A DNA stretch of 24,127 nucleotides, taken from positions 1 to 24,127 of the forward strand of contig VFKY01000300.1 in assembly GCA_009885275.1 (NCBI GenBank), in the 5' to 3' direction. Shown here in pieces: positions 14,685 through 22,743 of the stretch. The notes beneath the pieces are model-generated. The model was not told where the DNA came from and made no database searches. It worked only from the letters and a program-made list of their open reading frames with translations. The stretch is from Verrucomicrobiota bacterium. GTDB taxonomy: Bacteria; Verrucomicrobiota; Verrucomicrobiia; Verrucomicrobiales; Verrucomicrobiaceae. The position numbers were made by a program, and so were the translations under genes. Each line of letters opens with the position of its first letter. The first letter of the stretch is position 1.

Positions 14685-15944
14685 ATGAAAAATTTCACCG
14701 ATTCCAGCCCTTTACCAGATTCGTTATACCAATTTGACACCGAAGACTCTATCTCTACGATTCGCTCTCAAGCCCAGATGTTACCAAGCCAACTTCCAGA
14801 AAAAGCGTTCCACAGCCATGCCCCTGGCTATTGGAAAGATAAAAACATTTCCGCGGCCAACTGGAATAGTTGGCAGTGGCAGATGAAAAACCGCGTAACA
14901 TCGCTAGCGCAATTAGATGAGCATGTCGTTCTAAATCAGGAGGAGCGCGCAGGAGTCCTGCTTTCTGGTAATAAGCTCGCGATGGCCATCACGCCTCATT
15001 TCTTCAATCTGATACATCCTACCGACCCAGACTGCCCTATACGCCGACAGGTAATTCCACGCATAGAAGAAACTTTAGATGATCCCAGTGAAATGGCAGA
15101 TCCTTGTGGTGAAGATAGCCATATGCCTGTGCCCGGCCTCGTGCATCGCTACCCAGACCGTGTTTTGTTCCTCGTAACAGACCGTTGCGCAAGCTACTGT
15201 CGCTACTGCACTCGCAGTCGCGTCGTCAGTGGGGTTGGCGAACAAGAACTGCACACTGAGTTCGAAGCCGCGTTTAAATATCTTGAAAGACATACTGAAA
15301 TCCGAGATGTCCTTTTAAGCGGTGGCGATGCCTTAATCTTCTCCGACTCCAAGCTTGAGGGCATTCTCAAGCGGCTACGAAGCATTCCACACATTGAGTT
15401 TATACGCATCGGATCAAGAGTTCCAATCTTCCTTCCTCAACGCATTACTCCAGCTCTCTGCGAGATGCTGGCTAGATATCATCCACTCTGGATGAGTGTG
15501 CATGTGAATCATCCACGGGAATTAACCATTGAAGTGAAAGAAGCACTAGAGCGACTGGCTAATCACGGTATCCCGCTTGGTAATCAAAGCGTGCTCTTAC
15601 GTGGTGTTAATGAGGATCCTGATGTCATGAAGTCTCTTATGCAAAAATTGCTCATGTGTCGTGTACGCCCATACTATCTCTACCAATGCGATCTTATCAA
15701 AGGCTCGTCACACTTACGCACCAGTATCAGCAAAGGCATGGAAATCATTGAAGCTCTTCGTGGACACACCACAGGTTACGCTGTGCCACAGTTTGTCATC
15801 GATGCCCCAGGTGGCGGCGGTAAAGTGCCCGTGAACCCGGACTACGTTCTGATGAAAGATGAGCAGCGGGTACTGATCCGCAACTACGAAGGCAAGGTCT
15901 TCGAATACCCAGAACCAACGGGTGTGGGAGCTTTCACTTTTTAA
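14685..15944 (+). CDS. kamA: L-lysine 2,3-aminomutase (radical SAM, PLP)
   Basis: This 419-residue enzyme moves the alpha-amino group of L-lysine to the beta carbon using a [4Fe-4S] cluster, S-adenosylmethionine and pyridoxal phosphate. Seen: the N-terminal WQWQMKNRV family motif, the radical-SAM cluster DRCASYCRYC (Cys168, Cys172, Cys175), GGDAL, and the PLP-binding Lys380 in PGGGGK. Asp336 (YLYQCD) and Asp373 (VIDAPGGGG) match the Asp pair that binds the side-chain amino group of lysine in the clostridial enzyme, with the same 37-residue spacing, so lysine is favoured over glutamate. No beta-lysine acetyltransferase (ablB) or EF-P gene is adjacent, so the fate of beta-lysine is open. Divergent from the SufR-like regulator. 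Confidence 0.93.
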   Translation: MKNFTDSSPLPDSLYQFDTEDSISTIRSQAQMLPSQLPEKAFHSHAPGYWKDKNISAANWNSWQWQMKNRVTSLAQLDEHVVLNQEERAGVLLSGNKLAMAITPHFFNLIHPTDPDCPIRRQVIPRIEETLDDPSEMADPCGEDSHMPVPGLVHRYPDRVLFLVTDRCASYCRYCTRSRVVSGVGEQELHTEFEAAFKYLERHTEIRDVLLSGGDALIFSDSKLEGILKRLRSIPHIEFIRIGSRVPIFLPQRITPALCEMLARYHPLWMSVHVNHPRELTIEVKEALERLANHGIPLGNQSVLLRGVNEDPDVMKSLMQKLLMCRVRPYYLYQCDLIKGSSHLRTSISKGMEIIEALRGHTTGYAVPQFVIDAPGGGGKVPVNPDYVLMKDEQRVLIRNYEGKVFEYPEPTGVGAFTF

Positions 15945-15980
15945 GTGATCAAAGCCGCATTCGCGAAGCTCATTCCATTC

Positions 15981-16000
15981 GACAGGCGTCACGCTCTGTC
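15981..16000 (+). other. Stem-loop just upstream of the rlmI-like start codon
   Basis: GACAGGCG (15981-15988) pairs with CGCTCTGTC (15992-16000) around a TCA loop, with T15995 bulged, giving 8 base pairs. It ends 9 nt before ATG 16010, where a ribosome binding site would lie, and there is no T-run to make it a terminator. It could hold the start region in a structure and link translation to events on the kamA message. Confidence 0.3.
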
Positions 16001-16009
16001 CTATGTCAT

Positions 16010-17182
16010 ATGATGTCCGCCCTAACCGTTCAACCCCGTTCCCGACTTTTTCACGGCCATGAGTGGGTCTATACCAGTGACGTTAAAAATACGATTGGAG
16101 ACCCTCAACCAGGGGAAGTTGTCGCGTTGCGCGATGTCAAAGGCCGCCCTCTAGGTAGCGCCATATACAATCCAAAGTCGCAAATCGTTGCCCGTCGATT
16201 CTCCTTTCGTCGTCAGGACTTGGACGCAGAGTTCTTCTTGCGCCGTATTGAACGCGCGCTGAACTATCGCAAGTCTTTACCCATAGACCAAAATCTCTGC
16301 CGCCTAATATGGAGTGAATCCGACGGGCTACCCGGTGTGATTGTAGACCGTTATGGTGATCATCTGGTGCTGCAAACTCTCACTCTAGCCATGGCGCAAA
16401 GGCAAGATTTGATCGTTGATGCCTTGCGTCAACTACTCGATCCAAAATCAATCACCGCCCGTAACGATGCTCCTATTCGTAAAGCGGAAGGACTTGAACT
16501 TGAAAAGATAATGCTGCACGGCCTAGCTCCAAAGCCGTTCGCTATTGAAACAGGCAAATTAAGCTTCCAAGTCGATCTTTTTGAAGGACAGAAGACCGGA
16601 TTATATCTCGATCAACTCGACAACTACGCCGGAGTGGCGCGCTTTGCCAAAGGGCGTCGAGTCCTCGATTGCTTCACCAATCAAGGTGGATTTGCACAAG
16701 CATGCGCGCTCGCCGGAGCGAAAGAAGTAATCGCAGTTGACGCAAGTGAACCAGCTGTTCTCATGGCGAAACAGAACGCTCAAACAGTTGGCGTCACACT
16801 CGATGTGCGCGTGGCTAATGTTTTCGATTTCCTCAAGACCGAAGAGAAGAGTGGCGCCATCTATGATCTCATTATTCTTGATCCACCAAGTTTTACTAAA
16901 TCCAAGCAATCTCTGCATGATGCCATGCGAGGCTACAAAGAAATTCATCTTCGTGCTTTGAAGATGCTGGAACCGGGGGGAATTCTCGCAACGTTCAGTT
17001 GTTCTCACCATGTCAGCGGAGGAGATTTTCGCGCGATGATCGCATCTGCCGCAGTGGACGCAAAACGATCTCTGAGACAGCTTGCGGTATATAGCCAGCG
17101 ACCGGATCATCCAATTATCACCGGCATCCCTGAAACAGAATACCTTCGTGGATACGCACTTGATGTGATGGGCGGTTGGTAA
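16010..17182 (+). CDS. rlmI: RlmI-like 23S rRNA (cytosine-C5) methyltransferase
   Basis: This 390-residue protein has an N-terminal PUA domain (about 1-75, LFHGHEWVYTSDV..GEVVALRDVKGRPLGSAIYNPKS), a linker domain (about 80-190), and a class I SAM methyltransferase domain. Seen: EGQKTGLYLDQLDNY, the SAM-binding motif RRVLDCFTNQGGFAQACALAGA, DPPSF in motif IV, and the FSCSHHV loop with the catalytic-type Cys in motif VI. In E. coli RlmI makes m5C1962 of 23S rRNA. Length and order match this family; the exact site modified here is inferred. ATG 16010 and ATG 16013 are equally possible starts. It follows kamA by 65 bp and precedes the enoyl reductase gene by 16 bp. Confidence 0.88.
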   Translation: MMSALTVQPRSRLFHGHEWVYTSDVKNTIGDPQPGEVVALRDVKGRPLGSAIYNPKSQIVARRFSFRRQDLDAEFFLRRIERALNYRKSLPIDQNLCRLIWSESDGLPGVIVDRYGDHLVLQTLTLAMAQRQDLIVDALRQLLDPKSITARNDAPIRKAEGLELEKIMLHGLAPKPFAIETGKLSFQVDLFEGQKTGLYLDQLDNYAGVARFAKGRRVLDCFTNQGGFAQACALAGAKEVIAVDASEPAVLMAKQNAQTVGVTLDVRVANVFDFLKTEEKSGAIYDLIILDPPSFTKSKQSLHDAMRGYKEIHLRALKMLEPGGILATFSCSHHVSGGDFRAMIASAAVDAKRSLRQLAVYSQRPDHPIITGIPETEYLRGYALDVMGGW

Positions 17183-17198
17183 GCTTCACTTACTCGCC

Positions 17199-18176
17199 AT
17201 GATGCGTCTCTGCTTTCATCAATGTGGTAAACCTCATGATGTGTTGTCCTTGGAGGCGTATAATGTCCTCGGACTAAAAAAACACGAGGTGCTAGTGCAA
17301 ATGCTTTATGCGCCGATAAATCCCGCTGACCTCAACTTCATCGAGGGCACCTATGGCAAACTCCCCCTCCTCCCTGCTGTTCCTGGTAATGAAGGATGTG
17401 GACGCGTCATAGGCATCGGCGATGCGGTAACATCGCTGACTATAGATGACCTAGTCATTCCCTTGTATCCAATAGGAACGTGGTCGCAACACATGGTTGC
17501 AACGGAAAACAAGTTAGCCAAATTGCCCTCTAATCTTGATCCCGTTCAAGCCGCCATGCTAAGAGTCAACCCAACGACTGCATGGCAGTTGTTACATGAG
17601 TTCCGTGAGTTAAAGCCTGGAGATATCATTGCTCAAAATGCCGCCAACTCAGGTGTAGGACAAGCCGTCATTCAAATCGCAAAACATCTTGGCATAAGCA
17701 CCATCAACTTTGTGAGACGCAAAGAACTGATTGCAGAACTGAGCGCACTTGGTGGTGATCTTGTCGTCATGGATGATGCAGATGGACATACGACTGCGCG
17801 CAAATTTGTTAAAAATAGATCTCTTAAACTAGCCCTCAATGGCGTGGGAGGAGACAGCGCCTTACGTCTTATGGATTTACTTTCGGCCGATGGGGCACTT
17901 GTCACCTATGGGGCCATGAGTCGCCGCAGTTTGAAAGTGCCCAACAAGCATCTCATCTTCAAAAACCTTGAGATCAGAGGTTATTGGCTCAGCAAATGGA
18001 CTGAAAAGGCTTCCCATCAGGAGATGCAAGCGATGGTGCAGCGACTCGCAGCAATGATGTTGGAAGGTAAACTTGTGCTTCCAATCGATCGGATTATCCC
18101 CATGTCTGACTATCGTGAAGCAGTTACTCTATCCCAAAGTGATGGTCGAAAGGGCAAGATTATCATAAAAATATGA
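17199..18176 (+). CDS. MECR/Etr1-type trans-2-enoyl reductase (zinc-free MDR family)
   Basis: This 325-residue medium-chain dehydrogenase/reductase without the zinc ligands is close to mitochondrial enoyl-ACP/CoA reductase (MECR, yeast Etr1), which reduces the 2,3 double bond of enoyl thioesters with NADPH. Seen: INPADLNFIEGTYG with the likely catalytic Tyr52, LPAVPGNEGCG (58-68), the GTWSQH motif, and the strongly MECR-like QNAANSGVGQAVIQIAK nucleotide-binding region (about 146-162). A plain quinone oxidoreductase would differ at the NAANSGVG and GTYG motifs. It may act in fatty-acid or enoyl-CoA metabolism; no other fatty-acid gene is adjacent. The start is 16 bp after rlmI, so it is likely in the same transcript. 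Confidence 0.85.
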   Translation: MMRLCFHQCGKPHDVLSLEAYNVLGLKKHEVLVQMLYAPINPADLNFIEGTYGKLPLLPAVPGNEGCGRVIGIGDAVTSLTIDDLVIPLYPIGTWSQHMVATENKLAKLPSNLDPVQAAMLRVNPTTAWQLLHEFRELKPGDIIAQNAANSGVGQAVIQIAKHLGISTINFVRRKELIAELSALGGDLVVMDDADGHTTARKFVKNRSLKLALNGVGGDSALRLMDLLSADGALVTYGAMSRRSLKVPNKHLIFKNLEIRGYWLSKWTEKASHQEMQAMVQRLAAMMLEGKLVLPIDRIIPMSDYREAVTLSQSDGRKGKIIIKI

Positions 18177-18245
18177 GCTATTTCTCTAAAAAGATGTCAT
18201 TCAGCTCTATGAAAGTTCCCGTTGCAACCGTTCGTATGTGAAAGT

Positions 18246-18512
18246 ATGAATTCCATTATGAATATTCCTTACCTCGCAATTGGTCCCCTCGGCACAACCG
18301 AGATGATCATTATCGCTGTACTCGTGCTCGTGCTATTCGGTGCCAAGAAACTTCCTACGTTCGCCCGCAGTCTCGGCAAGAGCATGGGTGAATTTAAGAA
18401 AGCACGCGAAGAGTTCGAATCAGAACTCACCCGATCCTCTGATGAGGTGGTCAACTCCACTGCCACCAAGGAACCTGAACAAAAACGCATTCCGACAACC
18501 ACGGAAGTATAG
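18246..18512 (+). CDS. tatA: Sec-independent protein translocase TatA/TatE
   Basis: This 88-residue protein has a single membrane helix and a cytoplasmic amphipathic helix, the TatA/E plan. It forms the pore that moves folded proteins with twin-arginine signals across the inner membrane. Seen: GPLGTTEMIIIAVLVLVLFGAKKLPTFARSLGKS, with the FGAKKLP hinge and RSLGKSMGEFKKA amphipathic helix, followed by a polar tail. The family Glu is present in the TEMI segment. ATG 18246 is chosen; ATG 18258 is a shorter option. The open frame also runs back to a TTG at 18222. No tatB or tatC is adjacent. A strong terminator hairpin lies 26 nt after the stop. Confidence 0.93.
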   Translation: MNSIMNIPYLAIGPLGTTEMIIIAVLVLVLFGAKKLPTFARSLGKSMGEFKKAREEFESELTRSSDEVVNSTATKEPEQKRIPTTTEV

Positions 18513-18537
18513 ATAAAATCCATCTTGCCAATTTGCG

Positions 18538-18580
18538 CCGCCTCCTGTTGCTTCATCGCAACATGAGGCGGTTTTTTTTT
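18538..18580 (+). terminator. Rho-independent terminator of the tatA transcript
   Basis: CCGCCTCCTGTTGC (18538-18551) pairs with GCAACATGAGGCGG (18558-18571): 13 base pairs with one C/T mismatch, a 6-nt TTCATC loop, then nine T residues (18572-18580). This is one of the strongest terminator shapes in the window. Its right arm contains ATG 18563, and its T-run encodes Phe codons of the next gene, so the terminator overlaps the start of that gene. Confidence 0.85.
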
Positions 18581-19480
18581 ACAGCATTTTTTTGGGTACT
18601 CCTCTCGAAAAGTCAATTATGGTCAGAAGAAGCGGCAAACAACACCGTTACATTTTGCGCTTATAACTTGAAGAATTACTTGAAAATAGATCGGCAACCC
18701 AAAGGGGCGTCATCCACTTCCACAGGTAAGCCGGAAAATGAAATTGCGGCCGTCATGCGATTTCTCGATGAAATCAAACCGGACATGCTCGGGGTGTGTG
18801 AAATTGGCTCCGAAGATGACATGCTCGATCTCAAGGTCCGACTTAAAGCCAGGGGGATTGATCTGCCTTACCATGAGCTATCCCACGGTGGCGACCCCGT
18901 ACGAGGACTTGGATTCTTCAGCAAGTATCCCATTATTCAACGAAACTCTCAGACAGAACTGAAGTATCACATTGGCGAAGATGTCTTCCCCCTCCAACGA
19001 GGGCTGTTGGACGTCACAGTGCAATTGAGGGCAGGGTATGAAATTCGTTGTGTCGGGGTCCATCTCAAATCGAAGCGAGCCGTTCCTGCTGCTGATCAAA
19101 TGCTCATGCGACGTAACGAAGCTCACGTCTTAAGGCTACACTTGAATTCCATTCTGAGCACGCAACCAGAAACCAAGCTTCTTCTTTACGGTGATTTTAA
19201 TGAGGACAAACATGAGGCTGCTATTGCTGAAATTGAAGGGGCCGCGGGGCTTCCGTTATCAATGAATGCCGTCCGCTTACGTGATTCACGTGGCGAGACA
19301 TGGACGCATTATTGGGAACTGGCAGACTTGTATTCACGTTTAGATTACTGCTTCATAAGTCGACCACTTCAGAGTTACGTGAACAAAAAGAAGTCTTATA
19401 TATTCGACTCAGCAGACTTCTACGACGGAAGTGACCATCGCCCCTTAGTCCTGAAAATTAATCTTACCAAAGACAATTAA
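18563..19480 (+). CDS. Secreted endonuclease/exonuclease/phosphatase-fold protein
   Basis: This 305-residue protein has a basic start (MRRFFF), a hydrophobic signal peptide and probable cleavage after about residue 21 (SKSQLWS), so the enzyme is exported. The rest is an EEP (DNase I-like) domain. Metal and catalytic residues visible are Asn in CAYNLKNYL, Glu80 in GVCEIGSEDD, Asp and Asn in YGDFNED, and the C-terminal Asp291-His292 in SDHRPL. The substrate could be nucleic acid or a phosphoester; it is not determined. ATG 18563 is chosen because it gives a clean signal peptide; a TTG at 18533 in the same frame adds ten residues. The ATG lies within the terminator stem and has no Shine-Dalgarno, so its expression needs explaining. 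Confidence 0.8.
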   Translation: MRRFFFTAFFWVLLSKSQLWSEEAANNTVTFCAYNLKNYLKIDRQPKGASSTSTGKPENEIAAVMRFLDEIKPDMLGVCEIGSEDDMLDLKVRLKARGIDLPYHELSHGGDPVRGLGFFSKYPIIQRNSQTELKYHIGEDVFPLQRGLLDVTVQLRAGYEIRCVGVHLKSKRAVPAADQMLMRRNEAHVLRLHLNSILSTQPETKLLLYGDFNEDKHEAAIAEIEGAAGLPLSMNAVRLRDSRGETWTHYWELADLYSRLDYCFISRPLQSYVNKKKSYIFDSADFYDGSDHRPLVLKINLTKDN

Positions 19481-19501
19481 CGCCAACTCTGCTGATCTCT
19501 T

Positions 19502-20575
19502 TTACTCTACAAGTTTCAACGTTCGCTTCTCCTTAGCGCTCTGATAGGCGGTATCGACAATCTGCTGCCCGATACGGGAAATATCCAGTGAGAGCGGCCC
19601 TTCGATGGTGTTGCCAGACTCCAAACAATCGAGCACATACTGCACTGGGTTTTGATGCGGTGACTTCAACACATCAGATGGCACATCGAACCCCTCTGGG
19701 CACTCTCTTGTCTGCACACGAATGGATTTCCCATAATCGCATGCCGCAATTGTTCCCTCGGTTCCTTTCAAAATAAAACCACAATTGGGTTGCGGTTGAT
19801 GCGTCCACGGGTCCGTAAAAGTACCCCAGCGGGTCTCGCATTTACTGAGGCCAAAGCTGTATTTTAAGATCACCATACTGTGTTCATCCACTTCCAATCC
19901 CTGCGGTTCATCAGTGACACAGGTTACCTCCATGGGCTTTGCCCCATCGACAAACCAAGTCCCCAACGTGGTCCCATAACCGAGGTAGTCCAAAAGCGAA
20001 CCCCCACCTTGATTACGTTTATAAAACCAACTGGCAGCCTTGTCAGCATCTGATGGTTCTTTTTCAATCTTGTCGGCACCGTGATAAAGTGGTCCTCGAT
20101 TGCCACCATAATGGTGAAACTCTACGACCTTGCCGATCACCCCCTCTTTGATCAGTCGATAAGCCGTCACCATGCTCTCCGCCCATACCAATGGCCAGTT
20201 GATGACCAGTTGTTTTCCCGTGGGCTTCATGGCTGCGATCATGCGATCCGCTTCTGACAAAGAAGCAGCAAAAGGCTTCTCTACAATCACATGAACTCCG
20301 AACGGTGCCACCTTCTCCACCCAATCGCCATGATGCGAGGCTGCAGGACAAAGGATGACGATGTCGGGTTTGGTTTGCTCCAGACACATTTTATAATCAG
20401 TGAAAACCTGATTTGATTGCAATCCAAAATTCCGTGCCGCAGACACCATTCTTTCCGGTAACTCATCGCTGATGCCAACCAGCTCTGCATTCGGATGCGA
20501 ATGAACCATGCCTAGTAAATCGCCCATATGAAAATGGTCGAAATTAATACCTGCAATGCGCCATTTTTTCATCAT
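19502..20575 (-). CDS. Gfo/Idh/MocA-type oxidoreductase
   Basis: This 357-residue NAD(P)-dependent dehydrogenase belongs to the glucose-fructose oxidoreductase/inositol dehydrogenase/MocA family. The Rossmann start is KKWRIAGINFDHFHMGDLLGMV, a subgroup with a FDHFHMG stretch in place of the usual GxGxxG. EKP (99-101) is the family motif contributing the active-site Lys. The C-terminal beta-sheet domain includes GGGSLLDYLGYGTTLGTWF and FILKGTEGTIAACDYG. Substrates are usually sugars or sugar derivatives; the exact one is unknown. It lies 42 bp downstream of the NHS-type MFS gene on the same strand, last in the carbohydrate block, and is convergent with the EEP gene. Start: ATG 20575, or ATG 20572 one codon on. 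Confidence 0.88.
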   Translation of the reverse strand: MMKKWRIAGINFDHFHMGDLLGMVHSHPNAELVGISDELPERMVSAARNFGLQSNQVFTDYKMCLEQTKPDIVILCPAASHHGDWVEKVAPFGVHVIVEKPFAASLSEADRMIAAMKPTGKQLVINWPLVWAESMVTAYRLIKEGVIGKVVEFHHYGGNRGPLYHGADKIEKEPSDADKAASWFYKRNQGGGSLLDYLGYGTTLGTWFVDGAKPMEVTCVTDEPQGLEVDEHSMVILKYSFGLSKCETRWGTFTDPWTHQPQPNCGFILKGTEGTIAACDYGKSIRVQTRECPEGFDVPSDVLKSPHQNPVQYVLDCLESGNTIEGPLSLDISRIGQQIVDTAYQSAKEKRTLKLVE

Positions 20576-20617
20576 CGAAAAGGGATAACTATATGTTGAG
20601 TTAATGATTTATAATCA

Positions 20618-21862
20618 TCAATGAGGGGCACTCGAAGTATCAACATCTTCAGGCCTGTAAGTTGGCGGCTTGAAAAACAAAGCTAGGAGTAATATACCCG
20701 CAAGAGCCATTCCTGTTGGCACTAGAAAGAGCTTATGATAATCAACTTCATTATTCACTGTATAGTAAGCAATAAGACGAGGAAACAATTGACTGGCAAC
20801 AACCATGCCAACACCGAGTATAAGTAGATTGAAAAGCCCCTGAGCACTGGAACGAATATCCTTGGGAAACACTGCGTCCACAAATATATATACTGTCACG
20901 AAGTAAAACGCGTAACAGATACCGTGCAGCACTTGAATGCCAATAATTAACCAAACATGATCGGGGGTGCCGAAGAAAGCAAATACTCCAAAACGCGCTA
21001 AGTGACCGAGAATTCCAATTATTAGTGTTGTTTTCCATCCCAACTTCTTCAAAACAAAACCAAGGACAAGCATGGTTACAATTTCTGCCACCTGGCCAAT
21101 ACTACTTACAACCATGCTCATGTTAGCGGAGACCCCGACCTTTTGAAGAAATCCATCAATCACTACAAAATAGCCGTTGTGAATAGTGGCATCTATAAAA
21201 GTAACGATAAATAAAACTAGCACATAAGGTACACCGAGAAGTTTCACAGCCTTCAACCATGCAACCCTGTCAAGACCTTGAACATCCTTACGTGGTGGAG
21301 TATGCGGAAGAGTGAGACTATAGATTGAGAGCACAAGGGATATAATGCCGGCAACGATGAATACCCAACTTGTCTGCTCAACATTTGCCTTCTCACCAAG
21401 AAGAAAAATGAAAGGCCAGCTCACTACAATCCACCCAATGGTGCCACCCATACGCACGAAACCAAAGTCTTTCGCAGGATCTTTTAGATTAGCAAAAGCC
21501 AATGAATTAGTAACTGATATCGTTGGAACATACAACAAAGCATATACTAGGAAACAACCAAAGAACGGCCAGAAGTCTTTCATGAAGGCTGTTGCAATGA
21601 GTGCGAGCCCACCAACGAAATGACTAAAAGCAAGAAAACGTTCTGCGGAAAAATTTCGATCTGCAAACTGGTTACTAAAAAAAATCCCAACTAGAGATGC
21701 AATACCAAATACACTGCCAACCCATCCTTGTTGCCCAGTTGTAAAACCAAGCATTCCCATGTAACTGAATATTTTTATCTGCCACGCTCCCCAGATGGCG
21801 ATCTCTAGAACCATCATGATGAAAAGTTTCTTGGTCTGTGGCGGTTGCATAGAGCTGGTCAT
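20618..21862 (-). CDS. MFS transporter, nucleoside:H+ symporter (NHS)-like
   Basis: This 414-residue inner-membrane protein has about 12 hydrophobic segments. The opening KKLFIMMVLEIAIWGAWQI is followed by GMLGFTTGQQGWVGSVFGIASLVGIFFSNQFADRNF, the pattern of the NHS/LacY-like group that includes NupG and XapB. Members of this group in Planctomycetes and Verrucomicrobia commonly sit beside Gfo/Idh genes and may carry sugars; a nucleoside substrate is not proven. It lies between the SIS gene (98 bp upstream) and the Gfo/Idh gene (42 bp downstream), which argues for a carbohydrate or nucleoside substrate processed by those enzymes. ATG 21862 is taken; ATG 21850 is also possible. Confidence 0.87.
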   Translation of the reverse strand: MTSSMQPPQTKKLFIMMVLEIAIWGAWQIKIFSYMGMLGFTTGQQGWVGSVFGIASLVGIFFSNQFADRNFSAERFLAFSHFVGGLALIATAFMKDFWPFFGCFLVYALLYVPTISVTNSLAFANLKDPAKDFGFVRMGGTIGWIVVSWPFIFLLGEKANVEQTSWVFIVAGIISLVLSIYSLTLPHTPPRKDVQGLDRVAWLKAVKLLGVPYVLVLFIVTFIDATIHNGYFVVIDGFLQKVGVSANMSMVVSSIGQVAEIVTMLVLGFVLKKLGWKTTLIIGILGHLARFGVFAFFGTPDHVWLIIGIQVLHGICYAFYFVTVYIFVDAVFPKDIRSSAQGLFNLLILGVGMVVASQLFPRLIAYYTVNNEVDYHKLFLVPTGMALAGILLLALFFKPPTYRPEDVDTSSAPH

Positions 21863-21881
21863 AAATGTTTTAAGGGATACA

Positions 21882-21897
21882 AAATCTGGGATATTAT
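21882..21897. repeat. Shared 16-bp element, copy 2 (upstream of NHS-type MFS gene)
   Basis: AAATCTGGGATATTAT lies 20-35 bp upstream of the MFS start at 21862. It is identical to the element at 1792-1807 except for one base, and in the same orientation relative to the minus-strand transporter. Its distance to the start differs (57-72 bp there). Confidence 0.35.
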
Positions 21898-21960
21898 GGA
21901 GAGAGAATTACGCGATGGGAACATAAAACTTTCTCGTCGACTGAGTTCATTCGCAAGCAA

Positions 21961-22743
21961 TTATACATCGCCTGTTACTCGATAGCACTTTGTCAGACGT
22001 TTCGCATGTTCGTCATAGGCGGCTTCAAAAATATCCGTCGCTTTTTCAGCCCCTACCAATGCAGCAGAGGTAAGAACCTTGAGAGTGTGCCCTGCTTTTG
22101 TCAAACGATCGGCCACTTCAGCTTTGATGGCGTTCACGATGATGCAACCCCCCACTGTGGAACCGGGCGCGACAGGTGTTTCCAAGCCTTCGATCTGCAC
22201 CATCGCATCCCCCACAGGGGCCCCGGTGTCGATCACAAGATCGGCAAAATCCTGTAACTTCTTGCCGTCACGATGGTGGCTAATGCTGGCGATACTGTGT
22301 TGCGTACTGATGAGCGCCACGACTTTAACCCCTCGTTTTTGGAACTCTTCGGCCATCTCGATCGGCACTACATTGCAACCACTTGAGGAAACAACCAAAG
22401 CGCTATCCCCTACTTTTAAATTAAAATTTCTCAAGATACGAGCCGCAAACCCCGGGACATTTTCCAAGAACATCGCCTGACGCTGACCATTGGCGCCGAC
22501 CACAGAAGTATGAAACGTGAGGGATAATTCAACGATGGGGTTGAACCCCGGAAAGGAGCCATAACGCGGCCACATTTCCTCAACCATGATACGACTGTGT
22601 CCACTGGCAAAGAGATGCACCATTTGATCAATCCTGATAGTCTCTGCAAACCAATCCGCAGCTTTCTGGATAAGTGCCTCCTGTTCGCGGGCACGGGTGA
22701 GAAGACCATCACAGGCGGCAATATAACGTTGGGAAGGACTCAT
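21961..22743 (-). CDS. SIS-domain protein, UPF0309-type sugar isomerase-like
   Basis: This 260-residue cytoplasmic protein has a sugar-isomerase (SIS) fold. Seen: VHLFASGHSRIMVEEMWPRYGSF near 40-62, matching the UPF0309 motif 'FG.GHSH...EE...R.G'; DSALVVSSSGCNVVPIEMAEE, the SIS phosphosugar-binding Ser-rich loop; and KVVALIST. Such proteins bind phosphorylated sugars, often amino sugars, and isomerise or deaminate them. The ATG at 22743 (MSPSQRYIAACDGLL) is chosen; the frame runs back to a GTG at 22794 with no family character. It is the second gene of the minus-strand block, between the cytochrome/SHD1 gene (148 bp from the chosen ATG) and the NHS-type MFS gene, which suggests sugar use as a joint task. 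Confidence 0.8.
   Translation of the reverse strand: MSPSQRYIAACDGLLTRAREQEALIQKAADWFAETIRIDQMVHLFASGHSRIMVEEMWPRYGSFPGFNPIVELSLTFHTSVVGANGQRQAMFLENVPGFAARILRNFNLKVGDSALVVSSSGCNVVPIEMAEEFQKRGVKVVALISTQHSIASISHHRDGKKLQDFADLVIDTGAPVGDAMVQIEGLETPVAPGSTVGGCIIVNAIKAEVADRLTKAGHTLKVLTSAALVGAEKATDIFEAAYDEHAKRLTKCYRVTGDV

Noticed and set aside
16601..17110. 169-codon minus-strand frame inside the rlmI-like gene
   Set aside because: It lies wholly within a gene with clear methyltransferase motifs, and its own product shows no recognisable domain.
20604..20618. ATGATT-TAT-AATCAT palindrome at the end of the NHS-type MFS gene
   Set aside because: It is AT-rich, has a 3-bp centre and overlaps a stop codon; such sites arise easily by chance in a short AT-rich gap.
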